Assembly (NCBI RefSeq): GCF_910594005.1
Contig: NC_057835.1
Coordinates: 48,384,001-48,448,000, forward strand
Reading direction: 5' to 3'
DNA from: Cervus elaphus
Taxonomy: Eukaryota; Chordata; Mammalia; Artiodactyla; Cervidae
DNA: 64,000 nt
Below are positions 23,113-33,375 of the stretch, one piece after another (positions within the stretch are counted from its first letter, which is position 1; every line of letters begins with the position of its first letter). A model generated the notes under the pieces. That model had not been told where the DNA came from, ran no database searches, and saw only the letters and a program-made list of their open reading frames with translations. A program made the translations under genes and the position numbers.

Positions 23113-24161
23113 ACAATTACTTGAGAGTGTGTGTGTGTGTCCCTTGCCTCCTTGTTCATGGCCACCATGACCTGCCCGCTCTTGCTAAGCTTCCTCAGGT
23201 TCCTCTTTCCCACCTCTCTTTCCTCTTCCTCGTACAGATTTTACTGAGGCTTCAGATCACCACCCACCTCCACAACCTCCTGCACTCACTTCCTTGCCAG
23301 GCACCCATCCGGAGTCAAATCAATACTTGTGTGGTTCTCATCAGTTCTCCCCATCAAATGTATCTCTTCCCCCCACTTCTACCTGGCACATGACGGAAGC
23401 CAGTTCACGTGTGGACCCTTGGTGGGTGGGAAAGTTCCTGTGATTACTTCCGGCCAAAGATTTGTCAGTAACTCTAGGCTGAGCATCTCATTGTTGCTCT
23501 GAGACCTTCCAGCACATCTCTTTCCCCTCTGATACAGTGATCAGCAGTTTTCAAAATAGATGGACTTGCAGTTGACATGAGAATAAGCAGGAAATAAATG
23601 TCGTTGTAGCCACTGATATTTTGGGCCTACTTGTTCCTGCAACATGGAACCTAACTTACCCTGACTGATGCATTTGGCGAAGATTAAAGGAAGGTATGGA
23701 GAAGCACGAACAGCACAGCTTGCTCCTGTTTCTCCCCATTCACCTGTCTCTACTCAGAAGACACTTAGGTTTCCCTGTTCCTGAAAAAAATGCCCACCTT
23801 TGGGCTGTTGAATTTCTTTTTCAAGGAGGTAGAGAATTTAGTTCCTGAAGGGTATAGGAAAGTGTGCCCAGAGAGTTACCTTTAATCAGTGGTGGACTGT
23901 GTCTGTTATCATCAGTTAAAGTGAAAAAAGACCTGCAAGTCTGGTGCCTGGGGGTGTTGGAGGAGTACAGGGGGGTGCTGTGGCATTTAGCAATAATCAT
24001 TCCCTTTATTTCTTACATTAAACTCTCCAAAGGGAGATGTGCTTATTCCAGGGCAGGCAGAGTGTGGAGAGAGTTGGAGAATTTGATAGAAATCACAGTA
24101 GCAAGGGAAGCATGCAGGACCCTACCCCCACACCAGGAAAAGAAGGGGATTGAAAGGAAAC
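23113..24161. other. Intronic sequence with one probable LTR remnant
   Basis: A short GT run lies at 23127-23140. The block 'gtagccactgatattttgggcctacttgttcctgcaac' near 23606-23670 resembles the 3' end of an old MLT-like LTR. No exon supported; the 110-residue frame at 23061-23393 is pyrimidine-rich unique sequence. Confidence 0.4.
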
Positions 24162-24169
24162 TATGCCAG

Positions 24170-24381
24170 GCTGCCGTGGTGGCTCAGATGGTTAAGAGTC
24201 CACCTGCAACGCAGAAGACCTGAGTTCAATCCCTGGGTTGGGGAGATCCCCTAGAGAGGAGAATGGCCACCTACTCCAGTGTTCTTGCCTGGAGAATTCC
24301 ATGGACAGAGGAGCCAGTGGGCTACAGTCCATGGGGTCTCAAAGAGTCAGACATGACTGAGTGACTTACCCTAACCAACTC
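24170..24381 (+). mobile_element. Bov-tA SINE with target-site duplication
   Basis: Head GGCTGCCGTGGTGGCTCAGA, tail AGTCAGACATGACTGAGTGA. TATGCCAGGCTGCC (24162-24175) and TGTGCCAGGCTGCC (24382-24395) are the duplicated target, overlapping the SINE start. Confidence 0.93.
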
Positions 24382-24523
24382 TGTGCCAGGCTGCCCAGGG
24401 CCTAGGGTGTCTTTTCTGGGGGCACTCATACCTGAGGCTCCTTGTTTTGTAGTGTTTTCGATGCCCACGCTCAGTCCTGCTGGACCCTCGCCTTAGACCA
24501 GTGAGCTGAGTCATACCTGCCCA

Positions 24524-24732
24524 GGCTTCCCTGGTGGCTCAGTGGTAAAAATTCCACCTGTCAATACTGGAGATGCAAGTTCGATCCCTAGATCGGGAAG
24601 ATCCCCTGGAGAAGGAAATAGCAACCCGCTCCAATATTGGGGAAATGTCATGGACGGAGGAGCCTGGCAAGCTTCAGTCCATGGGTTCGCAAAAGCATTG
24701 GACAGGACTTAGTGACTAAAACAACAGTAGCA
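24524..24732 (+). mobile_element. Bov-tA SINE
   Basis: Head CAGGCTTCCCTGGTGGCTCA, then GTTCGATCCCTAGATCGGGA and GGAGCCTGGCAAGCTTCAGT; the tail ends in AACAACAG. It is 540 bp upstream of the SAMD12 exon in the same orientation. Confidence 0.92.
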
Positions 24733-24955
24733 CAGGTCCCACCAGCCAAAGACGGAACTCTAGCCCAGGGGTGCAGCACGGGAGGTGGATGCTTGCCGAT
24801 GAACCTGGAACATTAGATGCATGTGTCACAGAAACATTATTGTAACCAGGTTAATCATTGCCGGAGTTTCCCTATAACCACGGTTAGAGGCTGCTCATCA
24901 GTGACACAGGTTCCTATAGGCGAGCCTCAGAACCCATCACCCAACAGAGAGCACT

Positions 24956-24969
24956 GTTTCTATGGAAAC
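24956..24969. promoter_or_regulatory. X-box-like palindrome upstream of the exon
   Basis: GTTTCTATGGAAAC is an imperfect dyad shaped like an RFX-family X-box (GTTNCCATGGNAAC). It lies about 300 bp before the exon in SINE-free sequence. Whether it is bound or conserved is unknown; a match this short is expected by chance somewhere in 64 kb. Confidence 0.25.
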
Positions 24970-25229
24970 CTGCAATCCATGACCCAAATACCCAGGTTAA
25001 AATGTTGCTGTTCTATTTAACTCAATGCGTGGGTCAGTCAGGGATTGCCAATACTAGATGAAAATTGAAGTGCTTTTTTAAACTTGTGGATTTTTTTTTT
25101 TTCATTCTGCCTTTCCATTCCTGTCAGCGGGCACAAAGGATGACCCTCTATTCTAAAGTGTCTGTGTTTAGATGGAGACTACTGTTAGGGCAAGGTCAGC
25201 CCAGAGGAAGACGGAAATCCTTTTCCAGC

Positions 25230-25271
25230 GTTGTTCATTTGCTTTTCCTTTTATTTCTTGAAACCCTACAG
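25230..25271 (+). promoter_or_regulatory. SAMD12: Splice acceptor region of the SAMD12 exon
   Basis: The 40 bases before the exon are pyrimidine-rich (TTTGCTTTTCCTTTTATTTC) and end in CCCTACAG. This is a good U2-type 3' splice site and sets the exon start at 25272, which restores the SAM reading frame as a phase 1 junction. Confidence 0.75.
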
Positions 25272-25412
25272 GGCGAGCCCTGCTGAGACTTACAGACAAA
25301 AAGCTTGAGCGAATGGGGATCGCCCAGGAGAACCTCCGGCAGCTCATCTTGCAACAGGTGCTCCAGCTGAAGGTGCGCGAAGAAGTCAGAAACCTACAGT
25401 TACTCACACAAG
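25272..25412 (+). CDS. SAMD12: SAMD12 internal exon (C-terminal half of SAM domain), partial gene
   Basis: The exon holds 46 whole codons (25274-25411) plus two bases of a split codon in front and one base behind, so both flanking introns are phase 1. The acceptor is a T-rich tract (about 25230-25258) ending in CCCTACAG; the donor is AAG|GTACCC. The peptide starts RALLRLTDKKLERMGI (residues 1-16), the middle helices of a SAM domain. It continues as QENLRQLILQQVLQ (residues 18-31), the long last helix, and a basic/acidic tail ending LLTQ. SAM domains mediate protein-protein association; the role of SAMD12 is poorly defined. I assign it to SAMD12 rather than its paralogue SAMD10 from memory of the sequence and because the introns are very long (over 25 kb on each side), whereas SAMD10 is compact. 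Upstream exons encoding the first SAM helices and the N-terminus are not in this window. The frame is intact with no stop. Confidence 0.85.
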
Positions 25413-25420
25413 GTACCCTG
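25413..25420 (+). promoter_or_regulatory. SAMD12: Probable splice donor of the SAMD12 exon
   Basis: CACAAG|GTACCC fits the 5' splice-site rule at the exon side (AAG|GT) but is weak on the intron side, which lacks the usual RAGT. Without splicing here the frame stays open for only ten more codons, to a TGA at 25442-25444. Confidence 0.6.
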
Positions 25421-25560
25421 CGGCTGCCTAGTGGGTGGATGTGAGGGGAGGCGGGAGGAAAGAAATCCTTACCATCATGGCAGAGGGGAGCCGGGGAAAA
25501 ACTGGATTGTTTTGTTTTGGAGTTTTGGAGGGGGATTTTTTGGCAGAATTTCTTTCATTT

Positions 25561-25601
25561 AAAAAAAAAAAAAAGTATATATATATAGATAGATAGATAG
25601 A
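25561..25601. repeat. Compound microsatellite A/TA/GATA
   Basis: A run of about 14 A is followed by about five TA units and four GATA units. It lies 150 bp past the SAMD12 exon and is likely length-polymorphic. Confidence 0.85.
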
Positions 25602-25966
25602 TTTAAAGATCACTTCCCTCCTAAAATTTCTCTTTTTCATAGCTCACTAGGGGGAAGGAGGTACAGATGATTAATGGATAAACAGAATTATCTGAGCTAA
25701 TTTCAAGGTCATCCTTCACGTCCAGCTATAGAGGTTGTACACTGCACAAGTCCCAAAGAGTGAGTTGTACAGTGTGCAGCTTGTACAACTGTCCAGTGCA
25801 GCCCAGCTATTTTAGTCTAACTACCCATTCTGCAGGGGCCTTGGAATTTGAGTGATACTGTGGTTCATATGGTCATGATATAAGTGGGATTTTTATTGTG
25901 TTTTGCTTTACTTTGCTTTTCACTGACTAATGGGAGAAAAACATTTTAGAGGTATGTCTCTGTCCA

Positions 25967-26016
25967 TGTGTGTGTATATATATATCAATATATATGTGTG
26001 TATATATACGTGTGGG
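25967..26016. repeat. TG/TA microsatellite, left of a Bov-tA
   Basis: Alternating TGTGTG and TATATA runs with a short CAATA interruption continue up to the start of the Bov-tA. Confidence 0.8.
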
Positions 26017-26232
26017 GGCTTCCCAGGTGGCTCAGTGGTAAAGAATCTGCCTGCCAATGCAGGAGATGCAGTTTCCATCCCTGGGTCGGGAAGATCCCCT
26101 GGAGAAGGAAATGGCAAACCTACTCCAGTATTCTTGCCTGGGAAATCCCATGGACAGAGGAGCCTGACAGGCTACAGTCCATGGGGGTCCCAAAAGACTC
26201 AGACATGAATTAGCGACTAAACAACAACAACA
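26017..26232 (+). mobile_element. Bov-tA SINE inside a TG/TA/CA microsatellite
   Basis: Head GGCTTCCCAGGTGGCTCAGT, then GGGTCGGGAAGATCCCCTGG, and tail ATTAGCGACTAAACAACAAC. Both flanks are simple TA-type repeats, so the exact duplicated target cannot be read. Confidence 0.93.
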
Positions 26233-26270
26233 CATATATATGTACATACATATGTATGTATACACACACT
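26233..26270. repeat. CA/TA microsatellite, right of a Bov-tA
   Basis: CACATATATATGTACATACA is followed by TATGTATGTATACACACAC. It is roughly the inverse of the tract on the left of the SINE. Confidence 0.8.
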
Positions 26271-26929
26271 TTCTAGGAATTTTGCAAACCCTATTTATCA
26301 TCTCGAAAAGCAAATAGAATAAAATTTTAAATAGACTATGGAGAATTTAAAACTGGAATATTGCAACCATATAGTTCTAAAGAAGATTCATTAATAATTT
26401 CAATTTGTTGAAAGCGTTTAAAAGCCCTGTAACTGGAAGTGACAGAATAAAGTTGAATCTTGAAGAAAACTTTAAGGCACACTATATGTAAGTTATATGT
26501 CTAGGTAAGACCTGGTTGCTATCAACTGCCGTCAGCTATAACCCTGTTTTATTTTAATGCTCATTGTACACCATTTTGGATGAAAGGATGATAAAATATG
26601 TATTTTTGAGAGCCTGGGGTATTTTTCAATCTGTAGAATATTGTAATTGCATGCATCCTGATATTGAAGAAATCTGGGTCAGCCAAGTTTCATGTTATTG
26701 CATTTAGATTAACACAGTAATAGTCTGCCTAGAGGAAGTAAAGTACTGTCTGAAAGATGACCATTCTAGAAGGATAGATACAGACTTCAAGTGATATGGA
26801 AATATATTGTTTATTTGGTTTGCATTATCTGCTTTGGTCTCCTGAGACTTTCAATGGTAAATTTATAGTTAACAGGTATACTAAGTGACTTAAATGTGAA
26901 TCCAACTTAGTGATATCCTGTAAGTTTCT
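26271..26929. other. AT-rich intronic sequence, nothing recognised
   Basis: No named repeat or exon. Confidence 0.35.
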
Positions 26930-27370
26930 CCTAAGAAGTACAGAGAGATTCAAAGATTTATCACAGGAATGTCCATTGCAGTGCTAGGTATAAAACTGAG
27001 AAATTAAAAGCAACCTAGAAGTTCAGCAATACAGGGAAGATCAGATAATTCTATGTAAATTGAGAAGATATAATATAATGTAGTCATTGGAATTATATCT
27101 TCAAGGAATATATGACAACATGGGAAAGTACTCAAAGTAATAGGAATAAGTGGGAAAGGTCACATATAAAATTTCATTTATAATATGAGCCCAATTTTAT
27201 AAAGACATATTTTTATATGCACATAGGAAAAGAGTTGAAAATGGTTTAGCCAGTATTTTGATAATGATTCTCCATGAGGAGTGACACTGTGGGTGATTTT
27301 GTTTTCTTTTTATTTTTCTAAATTTTTCAAATCTTCGAGTATAAATCCGTATTAAATTTATAATCAGGAA
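26930..27370 (+). mobile_element. L1M LINE 3' region
   Basis: Forward L1M blocks: 'gaaattaaaagcaacctagaagttcagcaatac', 'atgtagtcattggaattatatc', 'tcatttataatatgagcccaa', and 'tttctttttatttttctaaatttttc', ending with a short A tail. Diverged. Confidence 0.6.
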
Positions 27371-28479
27371 ACATACTCACATCATTTAAGCTTCAGTCAC
27401 AAGTGTCGTCCTGCCCGGTTCTGTTTAGCATCTGGAGTTTCCTCTTCTCTGTTGTTTTCCTCCTGTGGTGATACATAGAATGAGACCTGAACTCATCACG
27501 TGTGCCTTTGGACTTTTTTTTTTTTTTTGCCTCTGCTACTGACAGTCTGCCATGTGTTTGCTTTGCAAAATCATTTTCTACAGCTTTCATTGCCCTAGAT
27601 GCATAATATATAAGATTTTTCCTGAGATAGTACTCAACTCTATTAAGCTAAATATATGTTTGTGTTCTGGGAAGGTAATGCAAAGTTCAGCCTTTTCGAT
27701 TCGGTTGTTGTCATTTTCTTTCACTTTGAAAAGCAGTGCCTTTAGAATTCTTTCATCCCATTCCCTTTAGAAGAAGAGATCATGTTCTCTAGCTCTTGGA
27801 TATTTTGTCTGCACTCCTATTACTTTTTTTATTGCTTGTCCTTTCCATGTTAATGTTCAAACTCATTTTATGTCAGATGGCCTTTGAAAATCCATACCTT
27901 ATTGAAAGGATGATTTCTTTAAAAAAAAAAAAAAGGAAAACAGAAATTGACAAGTCATTTTATGCCTCTCAAATCAGCTAGAGTTGCCTTAAAACATTTT
28001 GGGTCTAGGTTTGCTATAATTAGAATTGTAACTCCATTCCACCCAGGTGAACTGAGTGACTTAACTTATATATCATATAAAAATATACCAGGCAAGTGAT
28101 AATGTGATTCAGTATTGAATATTTGATCCCTCATCTCTGAAAATATTCATCACTGGAAATAATATGCTAGATAGGTATAAACAAATGTCTTAGAACGTTC
28201 CTTCATTTGGGGAAATCCCTGTACTTGCCCCTGAAAGAGTGTAACTCACCTCTCCAGTCTCTAGAGATACACTGTCTTTCTCAGCTCACATGGGACTATG
28301 ATTCTAGTGTAATGCAATTCATTTTTGTTTTTAAGAAATATTTTCCTACTAACACATTTAAATGAGGATTGTTGCCTTCAAAGGAGCCAATTTGTGAGGA
28401 TGGGGACTTAATTCACAACTGATTAAGTTTCTTCTGTGTTTCCTTCATGCTTTGGAAGGCAATTTCAAAACATAAGCTT
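27371..28479. other. AT-rich intronic sequence, nothing recognised
   Basis: Contains a T run at 27515-27528 and an A run at 27921-27934. Open frames here are short and low-complexity. Confidence 0.35.
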
Positions 28480-28885
28480 CAACTGAGTAGCAAAAGTTTA
28501 GGAAGAACCTGAGTGTCCACCGTTAGGAGGCCAGATAAGTAAGTTGTGGTACATCCGGGCAATGTTGTGTACTCGGAAGTTATAAACATGAGGATGAGAA
28601 CTAATGATATGGAAGGATCTGGAGATGCTGAATGAAGTAGAAAAAGCCAGATGCAGAATAAGGTGGAGAGGATGCTGCCTTTGCAAATGAAAGAGGGAGA
28701 ACTATGCATACATGCTTTATGTACATAAGGAAATGATATAGGAGAAGCTATATATCTTCTTACAGACTCTTACCTGTGGGACGGGGAAGAAGGGAGATAG
28801 AGGACTTAGGCTTTTTAAATCATTTTGTGTCTTGAAATATGTTCATATTAACTGTTTAAATAATAAAATATTTAAAAAGAAACAA
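28480..28885 (+). mobile_element. L1M LINE 3' region
   Basis: Forward L1M blocks: 'ctgagtgtccaccgttaggagg', 'taagttgtggtacatccgggcaatg', 'gatatggaaggatctggagatg', 'agatgcagaataaggtgg', ending 'ataataaaatatttaaaaagaaac'. Confidence 0.65.
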
Positions 28886-28894
28886 GGAGAAAGC

Positions 28895-29110
28895 GTGAAT
28901 TGTAGCATCACACAGGCCTGAATTTTAAATCTTGGCCCCAACACTTACTGGTGTGTTATTTCATGGTCTGTCTGTGTTCCAATTTCCTGATCTCTGAAAA
29001 GTGAGCTCAGTAAATCTACTCACCTCATAGGGTGTTATGAGAATTAAATGAGCTCAAATATATACGTCACTCAGTGCAGTGTGACAGTAAGTACAGCACA
29101 GAGTTAGCGG
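28895..29110 (+). repeat. MIR SINE
   Basis: MIRb order: 'cacaggcctgaattttaaatcttgg', 'acttactggtgtgtta', 'tccaatttcctgatctctgaaaa', 'agggtgttatgagaattaaatgagc'. Confidence 0.7.
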
Positions 29111-29154
29111 TCAGTAATAGAAGCCACAAAATTAAATCAACCTCCTTAATTTAT

Positions 29155-30060
29155 ATCAAAGCTTTATTTTTATACAATCCTTTATTGAGATGTAAATTCA
29201 CAGAATATACAGTTTAACTACTTAAAGTGTAAATTCAATGATTTTTTAGTATAGTCACAGAGTTGTACACCCATCACCACAATTAATTTTGAAACATTTT
29301 CATCACCCCAGAAAGAAACCCAATACTCAGTAACAGTCATTCCCCATTTCTTCCCAACACTCCCCAGGCACCAGCTTTTAAAAACCATTAATCTACTTTT
29401 CATTTGCCTATTCTAGACCTTGCCTATGAATGGAATGATTCAATACGTGGTCTTTTGCAATTGGCTACTTTCACTTAGAATAATGTTCCTAAGGTTCACT
29501 CATGTTGTAAGCATGTGTCAGTATTTCATTTTTTTTATTTCCAAATTGTATTTCATCATATGAATGTATCACATTTGATTTATTCATTCATCAGTTGGAC
29601 ACTTGGATTGTTTATGAATCTTGGATATTTTCTATAATATTGTTTTGAACATTCTTGTACAACATTTTGTATGGACCTGTTTTCATTTCTCTTGGGTATA
29701 TACCGGGGCATGGAATTTTAAGAGTCATAAGGTAACTCGATGTGTAATCATTACAGGAGCTGCCAGACTGTTTTCCAGAGCAAACTGTACCCTTTTATAT
29801 TCCCACAAGCAGTCTATGAGGGTCTCAGTTTCTCCACATAGTTGCCAACACTTATTATTGTATATCTTTTTTATTATAACCATTCTAATATGTGTAAAGT
29901 GGAATATCACTGTGATATTGATTTGTATCTCCCTACCGGCCAATGATATTGAACACCTTTTCAAGTGCTTACTGGCCATTTGTTTATCTTCTCTGGGTAA
30001 ACATCTATTATAGATCCTTTACTTATTTTATAATTGGATTATTTGTTTTTTCCAAGCTTT
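29155..30060 (-). mobile_element. L1M LINE 3' region, about 0.9 kb
   Basis: The best-preserved L1M piece, reverse-oriented. Blocks in order: 'ttgtacacccatcaccacaatt', 'catcaccccagaaagaaaccc', 'gttcactcatgttgtaagcatg', 'ttcatttctcttgggtatata', 'gccagactgttttccagagc' and 'caacacttattattgtatatc'. It ends 'tactggccatttgtttatctt'. The 130-residue open frame at 29621-30013 lies inside it and is not a gene. Confidence 0.8.
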
Positions 30061-31234
30061 GTCTTAGACCCACCATGTTTCTCCATGCTTGATTACCCAC
30101 TTTATTTACAAGATCTAAAACTAAATATTGGACTTCCATTTCTAAAGAGGAACACAATTCTCCAAGGATGAAGTCTTACCCCACTAAAGGCATTCAAAAG
30201 AACTTACCACAAACTTGGAAGTCAACTCCAAAATGAAACAAATGAATGGACTCTAAAGATTTCCTCTCAAGGAAGCAATATCCTTTTGGATGTAGAAATT
30301 ATACACACATCAGTTACTTCAGTTTGTAATCAGACCTCTAAATTAGATACATCCATCTGAAAGCTCATTCTACCCTGTTTCTAGAGGAAGTAAACTAATA
30401 GATAATTAAGACTAATTTTCTAACTTTTAACTGATGTTTTAAAATTTGTCTTAAACTTTTCTTCTACACCAGTCATTGTGACTTAGACACCAGATATGGC
30501 CAAAATTGTCACAGATAGACCAGGAGAGCTCCGGCCTGTCACTGTAGGTTATCTGAACACAGGAGAGATGAAGTTTCTGCCTTCCTTCTTCTTGCTGTCC
30601 CTCTTCTGGATGCTGACCAAAGACAAAAACTGAAAGGTGCTTTAAAAATGTGTATAGTGGACTCACAGTAAATACATCCATGTATGGGTGCTGTCAATGA
30701 ATTGTGACAAAAATTCCTGAAGCAGCTTATTATCTGAAGCCAAAGCCATCCTTCAGCTAAAATGCTGGTCTCTAATTGCCCTGCCTTTATTCACAATGGC
30801 CCTGTCACTACCTGACATTTTGGCCCTGCTTTACGCTTGTTCCCTTTGGTGTCTTTGAGGTGCTTCCTCCCCTCCTGCAGCCTTTTGGTCTTCTGTGTCC
30901 TGTCTGTTGGAGGGACCAGGCTGTTCATCTGGTGGTCTTGCTTGCTTCCATGTTCCTGCCGGAAACTCAGCCATGTCAGGGCACCTGCAGCTGTCTCTTG
31001 TGAAATGCAGTACAGAGCAGGAAATAACATGATTATACTTTCCTTCTGCTCGATTCATGAGAGACAAGGGGAAAAAACGTGCTTTATGTAATACACAGAG
31101 TGGTGCAAATTATTCTGGGATCCACCAAATTAATCCATAATCAAACTTACGGGGGGGCATCCTTAGCTCTTTATTACAGGATATTTCTAGGAAGAAAAAC
31201 ACCCAGGGATACTAAAAGCTGTTTCTCATATAGC
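30061..31234. other. Intronic sequence, nothing recognised
   Basis: Open frames of 75-84 residues overlap on both strands at 30776-31091 in a GC-richer patch. None has support as an exon. A run of seven G lies at 31152-31158. Confidence 0.35.
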
Positions 31235-31465
31235 TGATGAGTAGTAAATATTTAGTATATGCAAAGCAATGCGTTAATTATCACATCAACCCTTGACATT
31301 TACCCTAGCATAATCAGTACTGTTTGTTAGCTTCAATTTACTTATGGGGAAACTGAGGTCAGAGAATATAAATAATAGATGCAGTATCAGACAGCTAGCA
31401 AAAAGCCTAGTACAGGTCTGTCTGACTTCACAGCAAACTGTATCCATTACACTGTATCACCTCTG
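31235..31465 (+). repeat. MIR SINE
   Basis: MIR order with 'tgatgagtagtaaatatttag', 'atttacttatggggaaactgaggtcagagaat', 'cagacagctagcaaaaagcc', and 'gtatccattacactgtatcacctctg'. Confidence 0.7.
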
Positions 31466-31559
31466 ATCTGTCCAATGAGTTATTCCTATTTCACAGCAAT
31501 GGTATGAGGATTGCATGAGATTTTATGTGAAAACTATATAGCACAGTTCATGGTGTAGT

Positions 31560-31782
31560 CTATGAAAGTGGGTTGGCAGACTTATTCTGTGAAGAGCTAG
31601 ATAGTAAGTATATTAGTCTTTACAGGCCATAGAATGTCTGTTGTAAACCCCCCTCCCCCACCCATCATGGGAGAACAACCACAGACAGTCTGAAGTGAAT
31701 GGGACAGAGTAGTGCACCAATAAAACTTTATTTACAAGCACAGTTTCTAGTTCATAGTTTGTGGACCTCTGCTTCACAAGGT
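31560..31782 (-). mobile_element. hAT-type DNA transposon fossil
   Basis: The blocks 'gggttggcagacttattctgtgaagagctagatagtaagtat', 'caataaaactttatttacaagcac' and 'tagtttgtggacctctgct' match a common non-autonomous mammalian DNA transposon whose ends are inverted. The exact family name is uncertain, and orientation is a guess. Confidence 0.5.
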
Positions 31783-32439
31783 CAAAAGTGTAAACTTTTA
31801 ACATCATAATCAAGATTACTGTTCTATTCTTAATATCTTCCCCCTTTGAGCTGTAATTGCTTCCCTCAACCCCAGGAACACTGTAGTATGGAATCACTCC
31901 TGCAGTGCCCTTTTCAGTGTCTTTCTTGGCTGCAAATACATGGATAGTATAAAAATGTAACAGTAACTGTGAAGATTGGGTAAATTTAAGCCGTAGAAAG
32001 CAATGCTCCAGCTGGAGAATAAGGCAAATGAAGACAGTAAATGCTGCCAGTCTTCAAAGGCCTTTTTAATTAGTGCCTGCAAAATGAAAAAAAAAATAAG
32101 AGTATGATTGTTTACCAAGGCCAGTTATAGCTCATTAAACATTAGTGTTTCCCAAAGGGCTTTTTCCACATTGTCAAAAATATATGTGTCAAATTTTAGT
32201 TGAGAATTACATGACCAGATGGACTTGCCCAAATCTCCATCTTATGGAACAACACAAATTAGAAACACTACTCCCTAAGCCAAGAAGACTTTTCAGAACC
32301 ATGTGTACAGACTGAATATTTTAGTCCAGTCACCCCCACAACGATACTTTAGCAACTAAAGTAGGCCATCTGAATTGGAATAGGCCATCTGGTCCACCAC
32401 CTTGCTTAAAGAAAGGAGTCTTTGTAGAGCACATCAGTA
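31783..32439. other. Intronic sequence, nothing recognised
   Basis: Includes a short duplicated TAGGCCATCTG (near 32361 and 32382). No exon or named repeat. Confidence 0.35.
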
Positions 32440-32580
32440 GACTTTTTGAGAAAATTTCCGATCTCATTTTACAATTTTGGGCACCAAGACCCAAAGAGGG
32501 TTAGAGAATGGTCTTTGGTTACCCAGCTAGTCAGTGGCAAAACTGAAACTAGATCCCAGTTCTCTTAATTCCCAGGCTGA
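32440..32580 (+). repeat. MIR SINE
   Basis: MIR order: 'atctcattttacaattttgggcaccaagacccaaagagggttagag', 'acccagctagtcagtggc', 'ctagatcccagttctctta'. Confidence 0.65.
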
Positions 32581-32594
32581 TATTCTTTTTTCTC

Positions 32595-33056
32595 ATTGTT
32601 TCTAATAAGGTATAATTTACATACAGTAAAAACACCATTTTTAATGTACAGTTCTGCAAGTTTTAGTGAATGCATACGATTGTATAACAACCACCACCAC
32701 AGTCAAAATACAACAGTTTTCTAACTCCAGAAAATACTCGCCCTGCTACCCCCATGTCGTCAGCACTTCTCATTACCTCCAGCATCTGGAAGCCACTGAC
32801 AGGTTTTCTGTTCTTAGTTTTTCCCTTTCCAGAATGTCATATCATGGGACTCATAAAGTCTGGCTTCTTCCACTTGCTATAATACACCGAACCTTACCAG
32901 AGCCGAGGGTGTGTGTCACTTGTTCATTCAGGCTCACTTTTTAGCATTGAGTTGGATGGACATACCACAGTTATTTATCCATCCCCCAGTTGAAGGACGT
33001 CTAGATTGTTTCCAATAGGGGCAAATACTAATAACGCTACTAAAAGCATTCACAGT
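32595..33056 (-). mobile_element. L1M LINE 3' region, first half
   Basis: Reverse L1M: 'aggtataatttacatacagtaaaa', 'tgtacagttctgcaagttttagtgaatgcatacgattgtat', 'catgggactcataaagtctggcttcttccact', 'tccatcccccagttgaaggacg'. It is split by a CHR SINE. Confidence 0.75.
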
Positions 33057-33249
33057 GACTTCCCTGGCAGTCCAGTGGTTAAGAGTTCACCTTCCAAGGC
33101 AGGGGGTGTGGGTTCAATCCCTGGTCGGGGAACTAAGATCCCATCTGCCTTGCAGTGCAGAAAACCAAAACATACCAGCAGAAGTAATGTTGTAACACAT
33201 TCAATAAAGAGTTTAGAAACAGTCCACATCAAGATAAAATCTTTAAAAA
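33057..33249 (+). mobile_element. CHR-type SINE inserted in L1M
   Basis: Head GACTTCCCTGGCAGTCCAGT, then GGGTTCAATCCCTGGTCGGG. It has the long CHR tail ('gtgcagaaaaccaaaacataccagcagaagtaatgttgtaacac'). AAGCATTCACAG and AAGCGTGCACAT on the two sides are a possible, decayed target duplication. Confidence 0.9.
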
Positions 33250-33375
33250 GGATAAATAGAAGCGTGCACATACAGGTTTTTGTATAAACATCAGTTTTCA
33301 TTCATTAGAGAAGTACCTAGAAGTGAGATTGCTGGGTTGCGTACAACACGTTTAACTTGGTAAGAACTGCTAGGC
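33250..33375 (-). mobile_element. L1M LINE 3' region, second half
   Basis: Continues after the SINE: 'gtttttgtataaacatcagttttcattc', 'agaagtacctagaagtgagattgctgggttg', then 'acttggtaagaactgct'. Confidence 0.7.

Noticed and set aside
29621..30013. 130-residue + strand open frame
   Set aside because: It is the antisense of an L1M 3' region.
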